This document shows, one piece after another, positions 35,094 through 44,105 of a stretch of DNA of 64,000 bases. Source of the stretch: Candidatus Epulonipiscium fishelsonii (lineage in GTDB: Bacteria > Bacillota > Clostridia > Lachnospirales > Cellulosilyticaceae); NCBI GenBank assembly GCA_001983455.1, contig LJDB01000064.1, positions 121,717 to 185,716 on the forward strand, read 5' to 3'. Within the stretch, counting starts at the first letter, position 1, and each line of letters opens with the position of its first letter. The notes below the pieces were generated by a model. It worked only from the letters and a program-made list of their open reading frames with translations, did not search any database and was not told the DNA's origin. A program made the position numbers and the translations under genes.

Positions 35094-36708
35094 TATCTTG
35101 CTCCAATCTATTAATTATTAAGTCAACTATATTTAATACACTAAGGTTTTCACACTCAATTACTCCCTTAGCCACTTCTTGATATAATACATCTCTAGTC
35201 TTTAATCTTTTATCCAAGTTTTCTTTGTTATCAACTAGTGGTCTGTTAGCATCTCCTTTTATCCTAGCATACAATGTGTCTATTCCATATTTTAAATATA
35301 CACAATTTTTGCTCATCAAAAAGTTTTTGCTAGTATTATTAGTAACACAGCCTCCGCCCGTAGCAATAATTGCTGGCCCTAAGCTATTAAGTTCAATTAA
35401 AGCTTCTGCTTCTATTTGTCTAAAATATTCTTCGCCATATTGTTCAAAAATGTCTGCTATAGTCATGCCATATTTATTGCATATGAATTCGTCACAATCT
35501 TTAAAAGGAATATTCAATGACAAGGCCAACTTTTCTCCAACAGTGGTTTTTCCTGCTCCCATAAACCCTACTAAAAACAGGCTCTCTTTTGTTATTTCTA
35601 GATATTTACTCAACATGTCAAACAATTTTTCTATAATCTTTTTTGTACAAGGAATGTTAAGCCATATTTCTTCAGACTTTACAGCTTGAGCAACTAGCAT
35701 ATACAGTCCTGATACCGTTCTTAATCCTTGATTTTTAGCTTCTATCAGAAACTGAGTATTAACGGGTCTATATACTAAATCAACCGCAACTTCAAACTTT
35801 TTAATAATAGTACTGTCTATTGGCGTATTGTCTACATTAGGATACATTCCAACAGGTGTAGTGTTAATTACACAATATGAGTTTAAGATATTTTTCATCT
35901 GATTATAATCTATAATATCATTCACTATATCTCCAAGAAATGTTGTAGCGGCTTGGATATTTCTAGTTACGACTGTTATATTTTTGGCTTCTTTATCTTT
36001 TAAATATCGAATGACGCTTTTTGCAGAGCCTCCTGAGCCCAAGACATAAAAGTCATTACCCTTTATATCAACTTCTCCTTTTTCAAACATAGCACCGATA
36101 CCAAAATAGTCAGTGTTATATCCATATGATTTGCCGTTCACAAGCTTTATAGTGTTTACAGAACCAATTCTAATAGCATCTTCAGATATTTCGTCTAGTT
36201 GAGGCATCACTACTTCTTTATATGGAATAGTAACGTTTGCTGCATCAATCCCCAGAGTTTTTAGTGATTGCACTATACCTCTACTTTTACTTTCAGGGAC
36301 TTGAAATAAAGAATAACTGCCATCTATATTAAACATATTAAAAAAATCGTTATGAATTCGGGGAGATAGACTATGAGATAATACGTTGCCTATCAATCCA
36401 CATTTAAATTTATTAAGTGATTTAGGGATGTCATGACTAGAATAGCCTATTTGTTTATGCTGAAAATCTCTGGATATATCCATCAAAGTAGCCATAAATC
36501 TGTATGCGTAAAATTCAATCCCTGTGTCTAAACTGTTGATAATTGTTTCTATTACTTCATTTTCTCTATCTGATTGATATATTTCCATTCCGTTATTTTT
36601 CTTGTATATTCCTACATCCACTACTACTTTTAATCTATCTTGTAAAAGTTTAATGAGTTGTTTATCTATTTTATTAATTTCTACTCTACTTTCATCTAAA
36701 CTTCTCAT
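35074..36708 (-). CDS. aroE-aroK fusion: Triple fusion: chorismate mutase - shikimate dehydrogenase - shikimate kinase
   Basis: 544 residues with three domains. Residues 1-85 form an AroQ-class chorismate mutase helix bundle: Arg in SRVEINKID, Arg in DRLKV, Lys in YKKNN, and DREN; the usual Asp before the last Arg-Glu appears to be Gln. Residues 101-365 are shikimate dehydrogenase (SHSLSPRIHN, catalytic Lys in NVTIPYKE, NTDYFG, VLGSGGSAKS). Residues 376-544 are shikimate kinase (Walker A GFMGAGKTT, KDCDEFI, ATGGGCV). The mutase head resembles that of the neighbouring PheA (LMDISRDFQ against LLEISRNYQ), suggesting duplication. It may be a real mutase or an allosteric sensor. Confidence 0.9.
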   Translation of the reverse strand: MRSLDESRVEINKIDKQLIKLLQDRLKVVVDVGIYKKNNGMEIYQSDRENEVIETIINSLDTGIEFYAYRFMATLMDISRDFQHKQIGYSSHDIPKSLNKFKCGLIGNVLSHSLSPRIHNDFFNMFNIDGSYSLFQVPESKSRGIVQSLKTLGIDAANVTIPYKEVVMPQLDEISEDAIRIGSVNTIKLVNGKSYGYNTDYFGIGAMFEKGEVDIKGNDFYVLGSGGSAKSVIRYLKDKEAKNITVVTRNIQAATTFLGDIVNDIIDYNQMKNILNSYCVINTTPVGMYPNVDNTPIDSTIIKKFEVAVDLVYRPVNTQFLIEAKNQGLRTVSGLYMLVAQAVKSEEIWLNIPCTKKIIEKLFDMLSKYLEITKESLFLVGFMGAGKTTVGEKLALSLNIPFKDCDEFICNKYGMTIADIFEQYGEEYFRQIEAEALIELNSLGPAIIATGGGCVTNNTSKNFLMSKNCVYLKYGIDTLYARIKGDANRPLVDNKENLDKRLKTRDVLYQEVAKGVIECENLSVLNIVDLIINRLEQDNAYKNY

Positions 36709-36721
36709 AAAATTTCTCTCC

Positions 36722-37828
36722 TTATTTTTTCCTTTTGTAGCACCCTAGAACTTTAAAATCTTGAGTAACTTTTGATATCTCACCTAAAACTTTTTTTATG
36801 TTACTATCTTCTTTATTTCCTTCAATGTCTATATAAAAATAGTATGAAAATGAGCCATCACCAACTGGCCTGGATTCTATCTTTAAAAGGTTAACTCCCT
36901 CATTTGAAAATTGATTTAGCACTGCATATAGACTTCCTATTTTGTTTGCAATAGAAAATATCAGTGTCATCTTGTCACAGATTGAATTACTTTGTTCATA
37001 TTTTGATACAACTATAAACCTAGTAACATTTTCTTTTGCGTCACTTATATTTTCTTGCAAAATCTCTAGTCCATATATTTCCCCTGCACGTTCACTTCCT
37101 ATTGCCGCATTAGTAGCAATATTACTATCTTTGACAAATTTGGCACTAGTAGCAGTGTTTGCATAAGCTACTTGTTTGCAAAACGGTAAGGTTTTTAAAA
37201 ACTTACTACATTGTTCCAGTCCTTGGGAGTGTGAAAATACTTGAGTTAAGTTATTCATATTAGCACCTTTTAATCCCAAGAGATGGTGTCTTATTTTTAT
37301 ACTAGTTTCCCCAACGATATAGTATCCATACTTCTTTAATAAATCATAATTTTGGACAATAGAACCAGTTGTAGAATTTTCTATTGGAAGCACTCCATAG
37401 TCTATATATTCATACTTTAAAGCTTCAAATACATCTTCAAACTCTGGGTAAAAGTTGGTTTTATAGCTATTTCCAAAATAGTTGATAAGAGCTTGCTCAC
37501 CATAAGCACCAGGCACTCCTTGAAATCCAACGGTTATATTTCCTCTTGAAAGGGGTACTTCTCTTTGTTCCAAACTATCAATTTGATAATTTCGAGATAT
37601 CTCTAGTAAGGAACTAATAAAACTATTTCCATATGATGATAATTTCTCATTTTTCATCATGTTCTTTTCAAGAATTTCTTGTTCTCTTTTTTCATCAAAT
37701 ACCATTAGCCCTTGTTGTTCTTTACAAATTGCAATTTTTCCAACCATTTCAAGTCTTTTTTCAAATAATTCCATTAATTGTTTATCTATTTCGTCTACTT
37801 CTGTTCTATAACCACTAATTTCTGACAT
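36722..37828 (-). CDS. pheA: Bifunctional chorismate mutase / prephenate dehydratase (P-protein)
   Basis: 368 residues. The mutase domain (1-85) keeps Arg in YRTEVDEID, Arg in EKRLEM, Lys in CKEQQ and DEKRE. The prephenate dehydratase domain (about 97-280) has VGFQGVPGAYGEQALINYFG and GVLPIENSTTGSIV. The ACT domain (about 285-365) has the phenylalanine-binding ESRPVGDGSFSYYFY. It makes phenylpyruvate and is normally inhibited by Phe. It lies 13 bp after aroC, with AGGAG ahead of the ATG. Confidence 0.95.
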   Translation of the reverse strand: MSEISGYRTEVDEIDKQLMELFEKRLEMVGKIAICKEQQGLMVFDEKREQEILEKNMMKNEKLSSYGNSFISSLLEISRNYQIDSLEQREVPLSRGNITVGFQGVPGAYGEQALINYFGNSYKTNFYPEFEDVFEALKYEYIDYGVLPIENSTTGSIVQNYDLLKKYGYYIVGETSIKIRHHLLGLKGANMNNLTQVFSHSQGLEQCSKFLKTLPFCKQVAYANTATSAKFVKDSNIATNAAIGSERAGEIYGLEILQENISDAKENVTRFIVVSKYEQSNSICDKMTLIFSIANKIGSLYAVLNQFSNEGVNLLKIESRPVGDGSFSYYFYIDIEGNKEDSNIKKVLGEISKVTQDFKVLGCYKRKK

Positions 37829-37840
37829 CTAATTTTACTC

Positions 37841-38917
37841 CTATATTTTTATTAATTCTAATATACCAATTGCTGCTATAGCTTCAATTACCACGACTGC
37901 CCTTTGTACAATGCAAGGGTCATGTCGTCCCGTAATTTCAAGCGTAGTTTCTGTTTTAGAGGTTATATCTACGGTTCTTTGTTCCTTACTAATAGATGGT
38001 GTTGGTTTTATAACAACTTCAAAAATAATTGGCATACCATTAGTTATTCCGCCTGTGATACCACCATTATTGTTTGTCCTAGTCTTAATCTCACCACCCG
38101 TTAAACAATATTCATCATTGGCACAAGAGCCTCTCATATTTGCAAAATTCTCTCCAATACCAAAATTAATACCTTTTACTGCTGGCACCGAGAATGCTAG
38201 GTGAGATATAGTGCTTTCTACCGAATCAAAAAAAGGATTTCCAATGCCTGCTTTTGTCCCTATTATGGCACACTCAATTTTTCCGCCAACAGAGTCACCC
38301 TCTTGTTTTGCCAGCAAGATTTCATCTTTCATTTTGACTATATTTTCATCATTTAATACGGGAAGTTCTTTTGATAGCAAAGCAGTCAATTCTTTTTCGT
38401 CTATATTAACAGCGTCAAATTTCTTATCCAACACATTTCCAATTTGAGATATATGAGCACCTATAGTAATTCCCTGGCTTTTAAGTATTTGCTTTGCAAC
38501 AGCCCCTGCAAACACAATTGGTGCTGTTAATCTGCCTGAAAAATGCCCGCCACCTCTATAATCATTAAAACCGCCGTATCTTATATTTCCTGGATAGTCT
38601 GCATGTCCTGGTCTCATATGACTTTTTAAGATAGAGTAGTCTTTTGATTTAGTATCACTATTTTCAATAACAATTGCAAGTGGTGCACCTGTTGTATATC
38701 CTTCAAATATTCCACTTTGTATCTTGGGGATATCACTTTCTTTTCTAGTCGTGGATAACGCATCTTTACCAGGAGCTCTTCGTGACATTTCGTTATTAAT
38801 TTGTTCTACATCAAGTTTTATTCCTGCTGGTAGCCCCTGAATTACAACGCCAATGCCTTTACCATGTGACTCTCCAAACAAAGATATATTAATATTTTTA
38901 CCGAAACTACTATTCAA
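37841..38917 (-). CDS. aroC: Chorismate synthase
   Basis: 358 residues. Motifs are FGESHGKGIGVVIQGLPAG at the start, GHADYPGNIRYG with YRGGGHFSGRLTA, and the C-terminal HDPCIVQRAVVVIEA. It converts EPSP to chorismate with reduced FMN. The start is a TTG nine bases after GAGG and lies inside the last codons of aroA (overlap of eight bases). Confidence 0.96.
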   Translation of the reverse strand: MNSSFGKNINISLFGESHGKGIGVVIQGLPAGIKLDVEQINNEMSRRAPGKDALSTTRKESDIPKIQSGIFEGYTTGAPLAIVIENSDTKSKDYSILKSHMRPGHADYPGNIRYGGFNDYRGGGHFSGRLTAPIVFAGAVAKQILKSQGITIGAHISQIGNVLDKKFDAVNIDEKELTALLSKELPVLNDENIVKMKDEILLAKQEGDSVGGKIECAIIGTKAGIGNPFFDSVESTISHLAFSVPAVKGINFGIGENFANMRGSCANDEYCLTGGEIKTRTNNNGGITGGITNGMPIIFEVVIKPTPSISKEQRTVDITSKTETTLEITGRHDPCIVQRAVVVIEAIAAIGILELIKI

Positions 38918-40205
38918 AATCTATCACCTCAATTATTCCTCCCAATGCTTTATAATCTTCCCAAAAAGAAGGATACGATTTGCTGACACAATCAGGTTCT
39001 TCTAATATAATAGGATTATCACATATAGTAGCTGCAATTGCAATACTCATAGCTATTCTATGGTCTTTATGACTATAAACTGTAGTGTTTCCAACAAACG
39101 AATCAACACCGATTATTTTAAGCCCATCACTCAGTTCAGTTATATTAGCACCGAGTGTACCCAGTTCTTTAGTTATTGCCATCAGCCTGTCACATTCTTT
39201 TATTCTAAGTCTGCCAGCATTTATAATCATCGTTGTACCTTCACACAAAGCACTAGCAACTGCCATTATTGGCACAATATCAGGGCATTCGCTCCCATCC
39301 ATCACTATTGCTTCAAGTTTATTTTTCGTAACCACTATATCACTACCGTTAATATTAACTTTGGCACCCATTCTTTGCAAAAATTCTAGTGCCATTTTAT
39401 CTCTTTGTAATGAGTCAATGTTTAGTCCTTTGCACACTATGTCATTTCCAATAGCACCAGCCACTAGAAAAAATGCAGCTTGGGAAAAATCTCCTTCAAC
39501 CACATAATTACAGCCTCTATAACTTTGTCCACCCACAATTTCAAAAGATTGGTAGTTGTTGTTTGTTATACTAACCCCAAACAAGTTAATCATTTGCAAA
39601 GTCAGGTCTATATATCCTTTTGATTCGAGCGGGGAAGTAATTGTTATTTTAGAATTTCCTTTTAGTAGAGGCAACATAAACAGCAATCCGCTGATAAATT
39701 GCGAACTTATATTACCTTCTAGTTCAAATTCTCCACTACGGATTTTTCCTTCAACCATTAAATCCATTACACCATCTGAATAAATATATTTTATACCTTG
39801 CTTATCAAATATGTTGTAAAACGGAGTGAGCGGTCTTTTTCCCAAATTGCCTTTGCCAGTAAATCTAACTCTATTTTCATTAATCAAGCTAATAGGAACC
39901 AGAAATCTAAGCGTAGAACCAGACTCATTGCAGCCAATATTTGTCATATCCTTGTTCTGTTCAGAGTTATCCAATAAGTTTTTTCCACTTATATACAGTG
40001 TGTTTTCCTCAATTTTAATACTAGCACCCAAAGCTCTCATACCATCAATAGTAGCTATAATGTCTTCTGAAAAGTCAATATTAGAAATTGTACTGTCTTC
40101 AGCACTTAAAGAAGCACAAATTATCGCCCTATGTGCCATACTTTTTGAGGGAGGAATTGTTATTTCTCCACTCAATTTTGATGGTATAATTTTTATTTTT
40201 TTCAT
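38910..40205 (-). CDS. aroA: 3-phosphoshikimate 1-carboxyvinyltransferase (EPSP synthase)
   Basis: About 431 residues from the ATG at 40205, eight bases after AAGGAG; a GTG at 40214 overlaps that ribosome site. Family motifs are PSKSMAHRAIICASL, ESGSTLRFLVPIS (PEP binding), and RIKECDRLMAITKELGTLGA with the later DHRIAMSIAIAA. It joins shikimate-3-phosphate and PEP. The start overlaps the aroB stop, so translation is coupled. Confidence 0.95.
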   Translation of the reverse strand: MKKIKIIPSKLSGEITIPPSKSMAHRAIICASLSAEDSTISNIDFSEDIIATIDGMRALGASIKIEENTLYISGKNLLDNSEQNKDMTNIGCNESGSTLRFLVPISLINENRVRFTGKGNLGKRPLTPFYNIFDKQGIKYIYSDGVMDLMVEGKIRSGEFELEGNISSQFISGLLFMLPLLKGNSKITITSPLESKGYIDLTLQMINLFGVSITNNNYQSFEIVGGQSYRGCNYVVEGDFSQAAFFLVAGAIGNDIVCKGLNIDSLQRDKMALEFLQRMGAKVNINGSDIVVTKNKLEAIVMDGSECPDIVPIMAVASALCEGTTMIINAGRLRIKECDRLMAITKELGTLGANITELSDGLKIIGVDSFVGNTTVYSHKDHRIAMSIAIAATICDNPIILEEPDCVSKSYPSFWEDYKALGGIIEVIDFE

Positions 40206-41269
40206 TTTGTACACTCCTTAAAAAAGTCAATATTGCCCTGATATATAAAGCATTCTCCAATTTTCTTTAAGAGTATTAGGTTAAGTTTAGAATTTAAGTT
40301 CTTTTTATCTATAGTCATTACGTTTAATATATCTGCCATAGGCACGTTAGGCATATCATATGGTAAGTCATATTTTTTTAAAAGCTCTAGTATTTTGCTT
40401 GATACGCCCTTATCAGTCAAACCTTTATTCTCACTAAGTTTAGTTATTTGATACATTCCTATAGCAACACCTTGCCCATGCGTATATGTTTCATAACCGC
40501 ATACAGTTTCAATAGCATGTCCCAGAGTATGGCCAAAGTTCAAAATCATACGCTCCCCAGTGTCTCTTTCATCATTTTCCACTACTATCCTTTTTATATC
40601 ACAGCAAGTAAAGATTATATCTGTAATATTATCTAAAAGTTCATTTGTATCTTTAAATTCTAATAATAGTTTGTAAAGATTGTAGTCTTTAATAAATGCA
40701 TATTTTATAACTTCACCCAATCCATCACTAATAAATTTAGGTTCAAGGGTCTTTAGAACATCTGGGTCTATAATCACAAGCTTAGGATGATAAAAACTTC
40801 CAACCAGATTTTTTCCTTCTTTAAGGTCAACTGCAACTTTTCCGCCAACACTGGAGTCTACTTGTGATAGTAAGGAAGTGGGGATTTGCACAAACTTTAC
40901 TCCCCTAAGAAATGTTGATGCTACAAAGCCTGCCAAATCTCCTACTACTCCACCACCCAAAGCAACAATTGCGTCCGATCTTGTAAGTTTAAAGTTTACC
41001 AAATCCTGATAAATAGCAGGAAGTGTTGATATATCCTTGCTTTTTTCTCCTGCTGGAACCACTGAAAAACCTACTTCGTATTGATTGGATTTTAATATAT
41101 TCATTACTTTATCTAAATAATATTTACTAGTATTTGTGTCAGTAATGATATATAATTTATTACTGTTATCCAGATGTTTTCCCATTAATTCTCCAACGTT
41201 TTCCAAAATTCCTTTGCCTATATATATAGGATAACTATTTTCACCTAAGTTAATTTTTAAAGTTTTCAA
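40202..41269 (-). CDS. aroB: 3-dehydroquinate synthase
   Basis: About 355 residues. It has the NAD site GGGVVGDLAGFVASTFLRG, the substrate region QVDSSVGGKVAVDLKEGKN, and zinc ligands in the DGLGEVIKYA and FGHTLGHAIE segments. An ATG at 41278 directly abuts its AAGGA ribosome site with no spacer; a TTG at 41269 has nine bases spacing and is a more likely start. It makes the first carbocyclic compound of the shikimate pathway. Confidence 0.94.
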   Translation of the reverse strand: MKTLKINLGENSYPIYIGKGILENVGELMGKHLDNSNKLYIITDTNTSKYYLDKVMNILKSNQYEVGFSVVPAGEKSKDISTLPAIYQDLVNFKLTRSDAIVALGGGVVGDLAGFVASTFLRGVKFVQIPTSLLSQVDSSVGGKVAVDLKEGKNLVGSFYHPKLVIIDPDVLKTLEPKFISDGLGEVIKYAFIKDYNLYKLLLEFKDTNELLDNITDIIFTCCDIKRIVVENDERDTGERMILNFGHTLGHAIETVCGYETYTHGQGVAIGMYQITKLSENKGLTDKGVSSKILELLKKYDLPYDMPNVPMADILNVMTIDKKNLNSKLNLILLKKIGECFIYQGNIDFFKECTK

Positions 41270-41297
41270 TGTCAACATTCCTTTCCTAATAAATGAA

Positions 41298-42314
41298 TTA
41301 CTTTATTTCTTTGCCAACAACAGATGCAATGACTTTTAGCTTTTCAACAAGTTCTGCGTATTGCCCTGGTGTTATTGATTGTTGTCCGTCACACAAAGCG
41401 TTTGGTGGGTCGTTATGAACTTCTATAATAAGACCGTCTGCACCAACTGCAACTGCCGCTTTTGATAAAGGATCTACCATCCATGATTTACCTGCCGCAT
41501 GGCTTGGGTCAATAATAATTGGTAAATGACTAAGTCTTTTGATAACTGGAACTGCACTCAAATCTTGAGTATTTCTAGTATATGTTTCAATTGTACGTAT
41601 TCCTCTTTCACATAATATTACGTTCTCATTTCCACCAGACATAATATATTCTGCTGACATTAACCATTCCTCAATAGTAGCTGATAGTCCTCTTTTTAAT
41701 AAAATTGGTTTTCTAAACTGCCCTAGTTGTTTCAACAAGTCAAAGTTTTGCATATTTCTTGCACCAACTTGAATGATATCAACGTCTTTTTCAAACACAT
41801 CTATCATATCAGTAGACATAATTTCTGTTACTATAGGAAGGCCAGTTTCTGCTTTTGCTACTTTTAAAAGTTCCAATCCCTCAAGCTCTAGTCCTTGAAA
41901 ACTATAAGGTGATGTTCTAGGTTTAAAAGCTCCACCTCTAAGTGCAGTAGCTCCTAGTTTTTGTACTTCTTTTGCAACACCTACAATCTGCTCTTCGCTT
42001 TCAACAGAACAAGGACCTGCAATCATAGTTAAAACATTTCCACCTATTTTAGCGTCACCCACTTGAACAATAGTATCATCTTGTTTAAATCTTCTATTAG
42101 CTCTTTTAAAAGGTTCTTGTATAGACATAATTCTATCTACATTTTCGTTTGCTTGAATTTTTGACCTATTAACACGAGTAGTATCACCAACTAATCCAAT
42201 AATGGTTTGGCCAACACCTTCTGTTAGTTTTGCTTCAACGCCAAAACTTCTTACTTGTTCAATTAATTTATTAATCTCTTCCCTAGATGTACCATCTTTT
42301 AATATTATTACCAT
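41298..42314 (-). CDS. aroF: DAHP synthase, type I-beta with N-terminal regulatory domain
   Basis: 338 residues. The N-terminal ferredoxin-like domain (about 1-70, [20 protein letters not shown]) is the feedback domain seen in the Thermotoga-type enzyme. The catalytic barrel has [30 protein letters not shown] and [14 protein letters not shown]. It condenses PEP and erythrose-4-phosphate, the committed step. First structural gene of the aro operon, behind the aromatic leader peptide and attenuator. AGGAGG precedes the ATG. Confidence 0.95.
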   Translation of the reverse strand: MVIILKDGTSREEINKLIEQVRSFGVEAKLTEGVGQTIIGLVGDTTRVNRSKIQANENVDRIMSIQEPFKRANRRFKQDDTIVQVGDAKIGGNVLTMIAGPCSVESEEQIVGVAKEVQKLGATALRGGAFKPRTSPYSFQGLELEGLELLKVAKAETGLPIVTEIMSTDMIDVFEKDVDIIQVGARNMQNFDLLKQLGQFRKPILLKRGLSATIEEWLMSAEYIMSGGNENVILCERGIRTIETYTRNTQDLSAVPVIKRLSHLPIIIDPSHAAGKSWMVDPLSKAAVAVGADGLIIEVHNDPPNALCDGQQSITPGQYAELVEKLKVIASVVGKEIK

Positions 42315-42354
42315 TTCAAAATCCTCCTATTAAAATATAAATTATTTTTTATTA

Positions 42355-42367
42355 TTATCATGAATAA
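42355..42367. repeat. TTATCATGAATAA 13-mer, copy near the aro attenuator
   Basis: Exact copy of the 13-mer also found at 5868-5880 and 48223-48235, with one- or two-base variants at 49268-49280 and 49308-49320. Here it follows the aro attenuator stem on the minus strand, read as TTATTCATGATAA. Confidence 0.6.
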
Positions 42368-42373
42368 GAAGAA

Positions 42374-42400
42374 GGGCCCACGTCAGTGAGCCCTTTTTTT
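42374..42400 (-). terminator. Attenuator terminator of the aro operon
   Basis: On the minus strand GGGCTCAC (42393-42386) pairs with GTGGGCCC (42381-42374), one T-G wobble and a four-base loop. It is preceded by A-rich and followed by TTCTTCTTATT. It lies 73 bases after the leader peptide stop and 60 before the DAHP synthase start. Confidence 0.75.
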
Positions 42401-42465
42401 AATATATATCTGCATATAATATGTGTACTTTGATAATTACAAATAGACAGTATATAAAAGATAAT

Positions 42466-42585
42466 TTAAGCTAATCCGACAAGTTTATTTTTGTACATCA
42501 ATTTTAAGCCAGTGCTAAAATAAAAGCTCCAGCTAAAATAAAAATTATAAAATTGTACATTAAATTGTCTAATTAAATTTTTCAC
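42466..42585 (-). CDS. Aromatic-rich attenuation leader peptide of the aro operon
   Basis: A 39-codon gene from GTG 42585, nine bases after GAGG within GGAGGAGAGAGG, to TAA 42466. Residues 12-23 read FYNFYFSWSFYF: five Phe, three Tyr and one Trp in twelve codons, with further Phe8 and Tyr31. The promoter at 42624-42651 lies just upstream and a terminator lies between it and the DAHP synthase. The codons at its end (GTCGG 42480-42476, AGCTT 42472-42468) can pair with the 5' arm of the terminator (GGGCT and CTGAC), making a candidate antiterminator. A ribosome stalled in the aromatic block would leave them free; one reaching the stop would cover them. Too short for routine gene calling. Confidence 0.85.
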   Translation of the reverse strand: MKNLIRQFNVQFYNFYFSWSFYFSTGLKLMYKNKLVGLA

Positions 42586-42623
42586 TTAAAATTACCTCTC
42601 TCCTCCAAATATTCATAATACCT

Positions 42624-42651
42624 ATTATAAGTATATTTTTTTTAATGTCAA
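42624..42651 (-). promoter_or_regulatory. Sigma-A promoter of the aro operon
   Basis: TTGACA (42646-42651), 16 bases, consensus TATAAT (42624-42629) on the minus strand. Transcription would start near 42617, about 30 bases before the leader peptide GTG. Confidence 0.85.
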
Positions 42652-42764
42652 TACTTATATCAATGCAAACACACACCCACTATATTATTAATTTTAGTTT
42701 TAGTTTTAAAAAGTCTTCTAGCACAACACATTATTAATATATATTTTTGTTAAATTGCTAAATT

Positions 42765-43313
42765 TTGTTAATTGACATTTTAACTAAAAAAGGCAAGAAT
42801 TCCCTCACCTCTATAGGTGGCGGGATGAATTGCAAAAAAATAAAACTACCAAAAATACCAACATTAATACAAATTAAAATGCATAGGCTAATAATAGGGA
42901 AAATAACATCAGTCACTATATCCAAAAATGCAAGCAATACATTCTATATATCTATCTTAACAGAACAAACTGTAACAAAATTAAAAGAAGTTTCCTCCGT
43001 AATAGGAATAGATTTAGGATTAAAAAGCTTAGCTGTCACCTCCACATGAGAAGATATTAACTATCCAAAATTTTTGATAAAGTCAGAAAATAAATTAATA
43101 AAAGAGCAAAGGGCACTTTCAAGAAAAAAGAAAGGGTCTAAAAATCGTGAGAAAGCAAGGTTACAATTAGCTAACACACATGAAAAGATAAGAAATCAAA
43201 GAACAGATTTTTTACAAAAAACATCAACTAAAATAGTACGTGAAAACCAAATGATTGTTTTAGAAAATTTATCAACAAAAAACTTAGCTAAGTTAGCATA
43301 TTGTATGAATTAA
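42765..43313 (+). pseudogene. tnpB: Decayed tnpB (IS200/IS605-type) fragment
   Basis: One continuous frame broken by an in-frame TGA at 43047-43049. The first part has KKIKLPKIPTLIQIKMHR and VIGIDLGLKSLAVTST, the RuvC-I region with the catalytic Asp. After the stop comes LSRKKKGSKNREKARLQLAN, then MIVLENLSTKNLAK, the RuvC-II region. The N-terminal domain, zinc ribbon and RuvC-III are missing, and no tnpA is present. A hairpin CCCTCACC/GGTGGCGGG (42802-42824) of the style found at IS605 ends lies inside its first codons. Clearly inactive. Confidence 0.85.
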
Positions 43314-43388
43314 AATTTAGATAATATACAGGGATGGAACAGCCCAAAGAGCTTGCTCAAATACCTAGAACTTGTAGGAAGTACGCAA

Positions 43389-43430
43389 GAATCTCCCTCC
43401 TCTTCGCCTTAGCGCAGAAGGGAGTAGTTC
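43389..43430 (+). repeat. Hairpin remnant of an IS200/IS605-type end
   Basis: AATCTCCCTCCTCTTCGC folds on AGAAGGGAG (43393-43424), about 80 bp after the tnpB frame ends. Such hairpins mark the right ends of IS605 elements and the guide RNA scaffold of TnpB. The 43430-43535 stretch after it encodes a short hydrophobic frame I cannot assign. Confidence 0.4.
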
Positions 43431-43574
43431 ACTCATAACAACCATAGAGATATTTGGTGCAACCTACTTAGAAATGAATATACTTCCTATAATAGCATTC
43501 TTAACAAGCTTCATATTAGATATGCTTCTTAATTAAAAGCTGGATACTTTCATTACACAATTTTATATATATAA

Positions 43575-43610
43575 GAACCCCGCTCCATTTTTAGGAGTGG
43601 GAAATTTTGA
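43575..43610. terminator. Hairpin in the tnpB remnant region
   Basis: GAACCCCGCTCC pairs with GGAGTGGG with one bulge (43578-43601), followed by AAATTTTG. It may be a transcription terminator for either strand or the outer end of the decayed element. Confidence 0.45.
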
Positions 43611-43656
43611 CTTTAAAAATATTCTTGAAATAACTCCCCCAAGTGAACCTAGAGAG

Positions 43657-44022
43657 TTATAGTCCATTCGGCAAGATTTTACTTAGTTTACTAGCCTCAT
43701 ACTTAAATGTAATTTTACACTTATCACAAATTTGATTGTTAGTGATTTCACCACAACTAATACAAAAAGTCTCTATATCTATGTTGTCTAATTTTATTTT
43801 TTCCTCATCAAGCAACTGCTGTAAATGTCTGGTAGATACTCCAATCTTTTTATAAATTTGTGCACGTAACATATTAGAATTATTCGAATCTAAAAAATTC
43901 TGTACATATTCAATGATTTTCTCTTCATCCATCAAACAATTTTGACAAAGTAAAGAGTCATTATTATATTCATATTTAAAATCAAATATATCTCCACATA
44001 ATCTACATGTTTCAAGACTCAT
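43657..44022 (-). CDS. Double zinc-ribbon, winged-helix-like small protein (copy 1)
   Basis: 121 residues. Two zinc knuckles flank a helical core. The first is CRLCGDIFDF with CQNCLMDEE; the last is CISCGEITNNQICDKCK. The middle (about 30-85) has a MerR-like helix-turn-helix pattern with IYKKIGVSTRHLQQLLDEEK. The layout recalls the small flagellar-region protein YvyF of Bacilli, but no flagellar genes are near. A close paralogue lies 154 bp upstream at 44176. A role in nucleic-acid or protein binding is inferred only from the fold. Confidence 0.65.
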   Translation of the reverse strand: MSLETCRLCGDIFDFKYEYNNDSLLCQNCLMDEEKIIEYVQNFLDSNNSNMLRAQIYKKIGVSTRHLQQLLDEEKIKLDNIDIETFCISCGEITNNQICDKCKITFKYEASKLSKILPNGL

Positions 44023-44105
44023 ATCTATTCTCCTTTCTATATGCTTAGTTTAGTTTTTCTTATTGAATATGACCTTATACACATAAAACTAGGCTTATTA
44101 ATATT

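Noticed and set aside
42315..42617. T-box riboswitch upstream of the aro operon
   Set aside because: The T-box motif AGGGTGGNACCGCG is absent, whereas a translated aromatic-rich leader peptide and simple terminator are present.
42765..43313. Functional TnpB nuclease
   Set aside because: An internal TGA and loss of the N-terminus, zinc ribbon and RuvC-III region make it inactive.
43430..43535. Small hydrophobic peptide ending in TSFILDMLLN
   Set aside because: No start or ribosome site and no recognisable family; likely a chance frame or unassignable relic.
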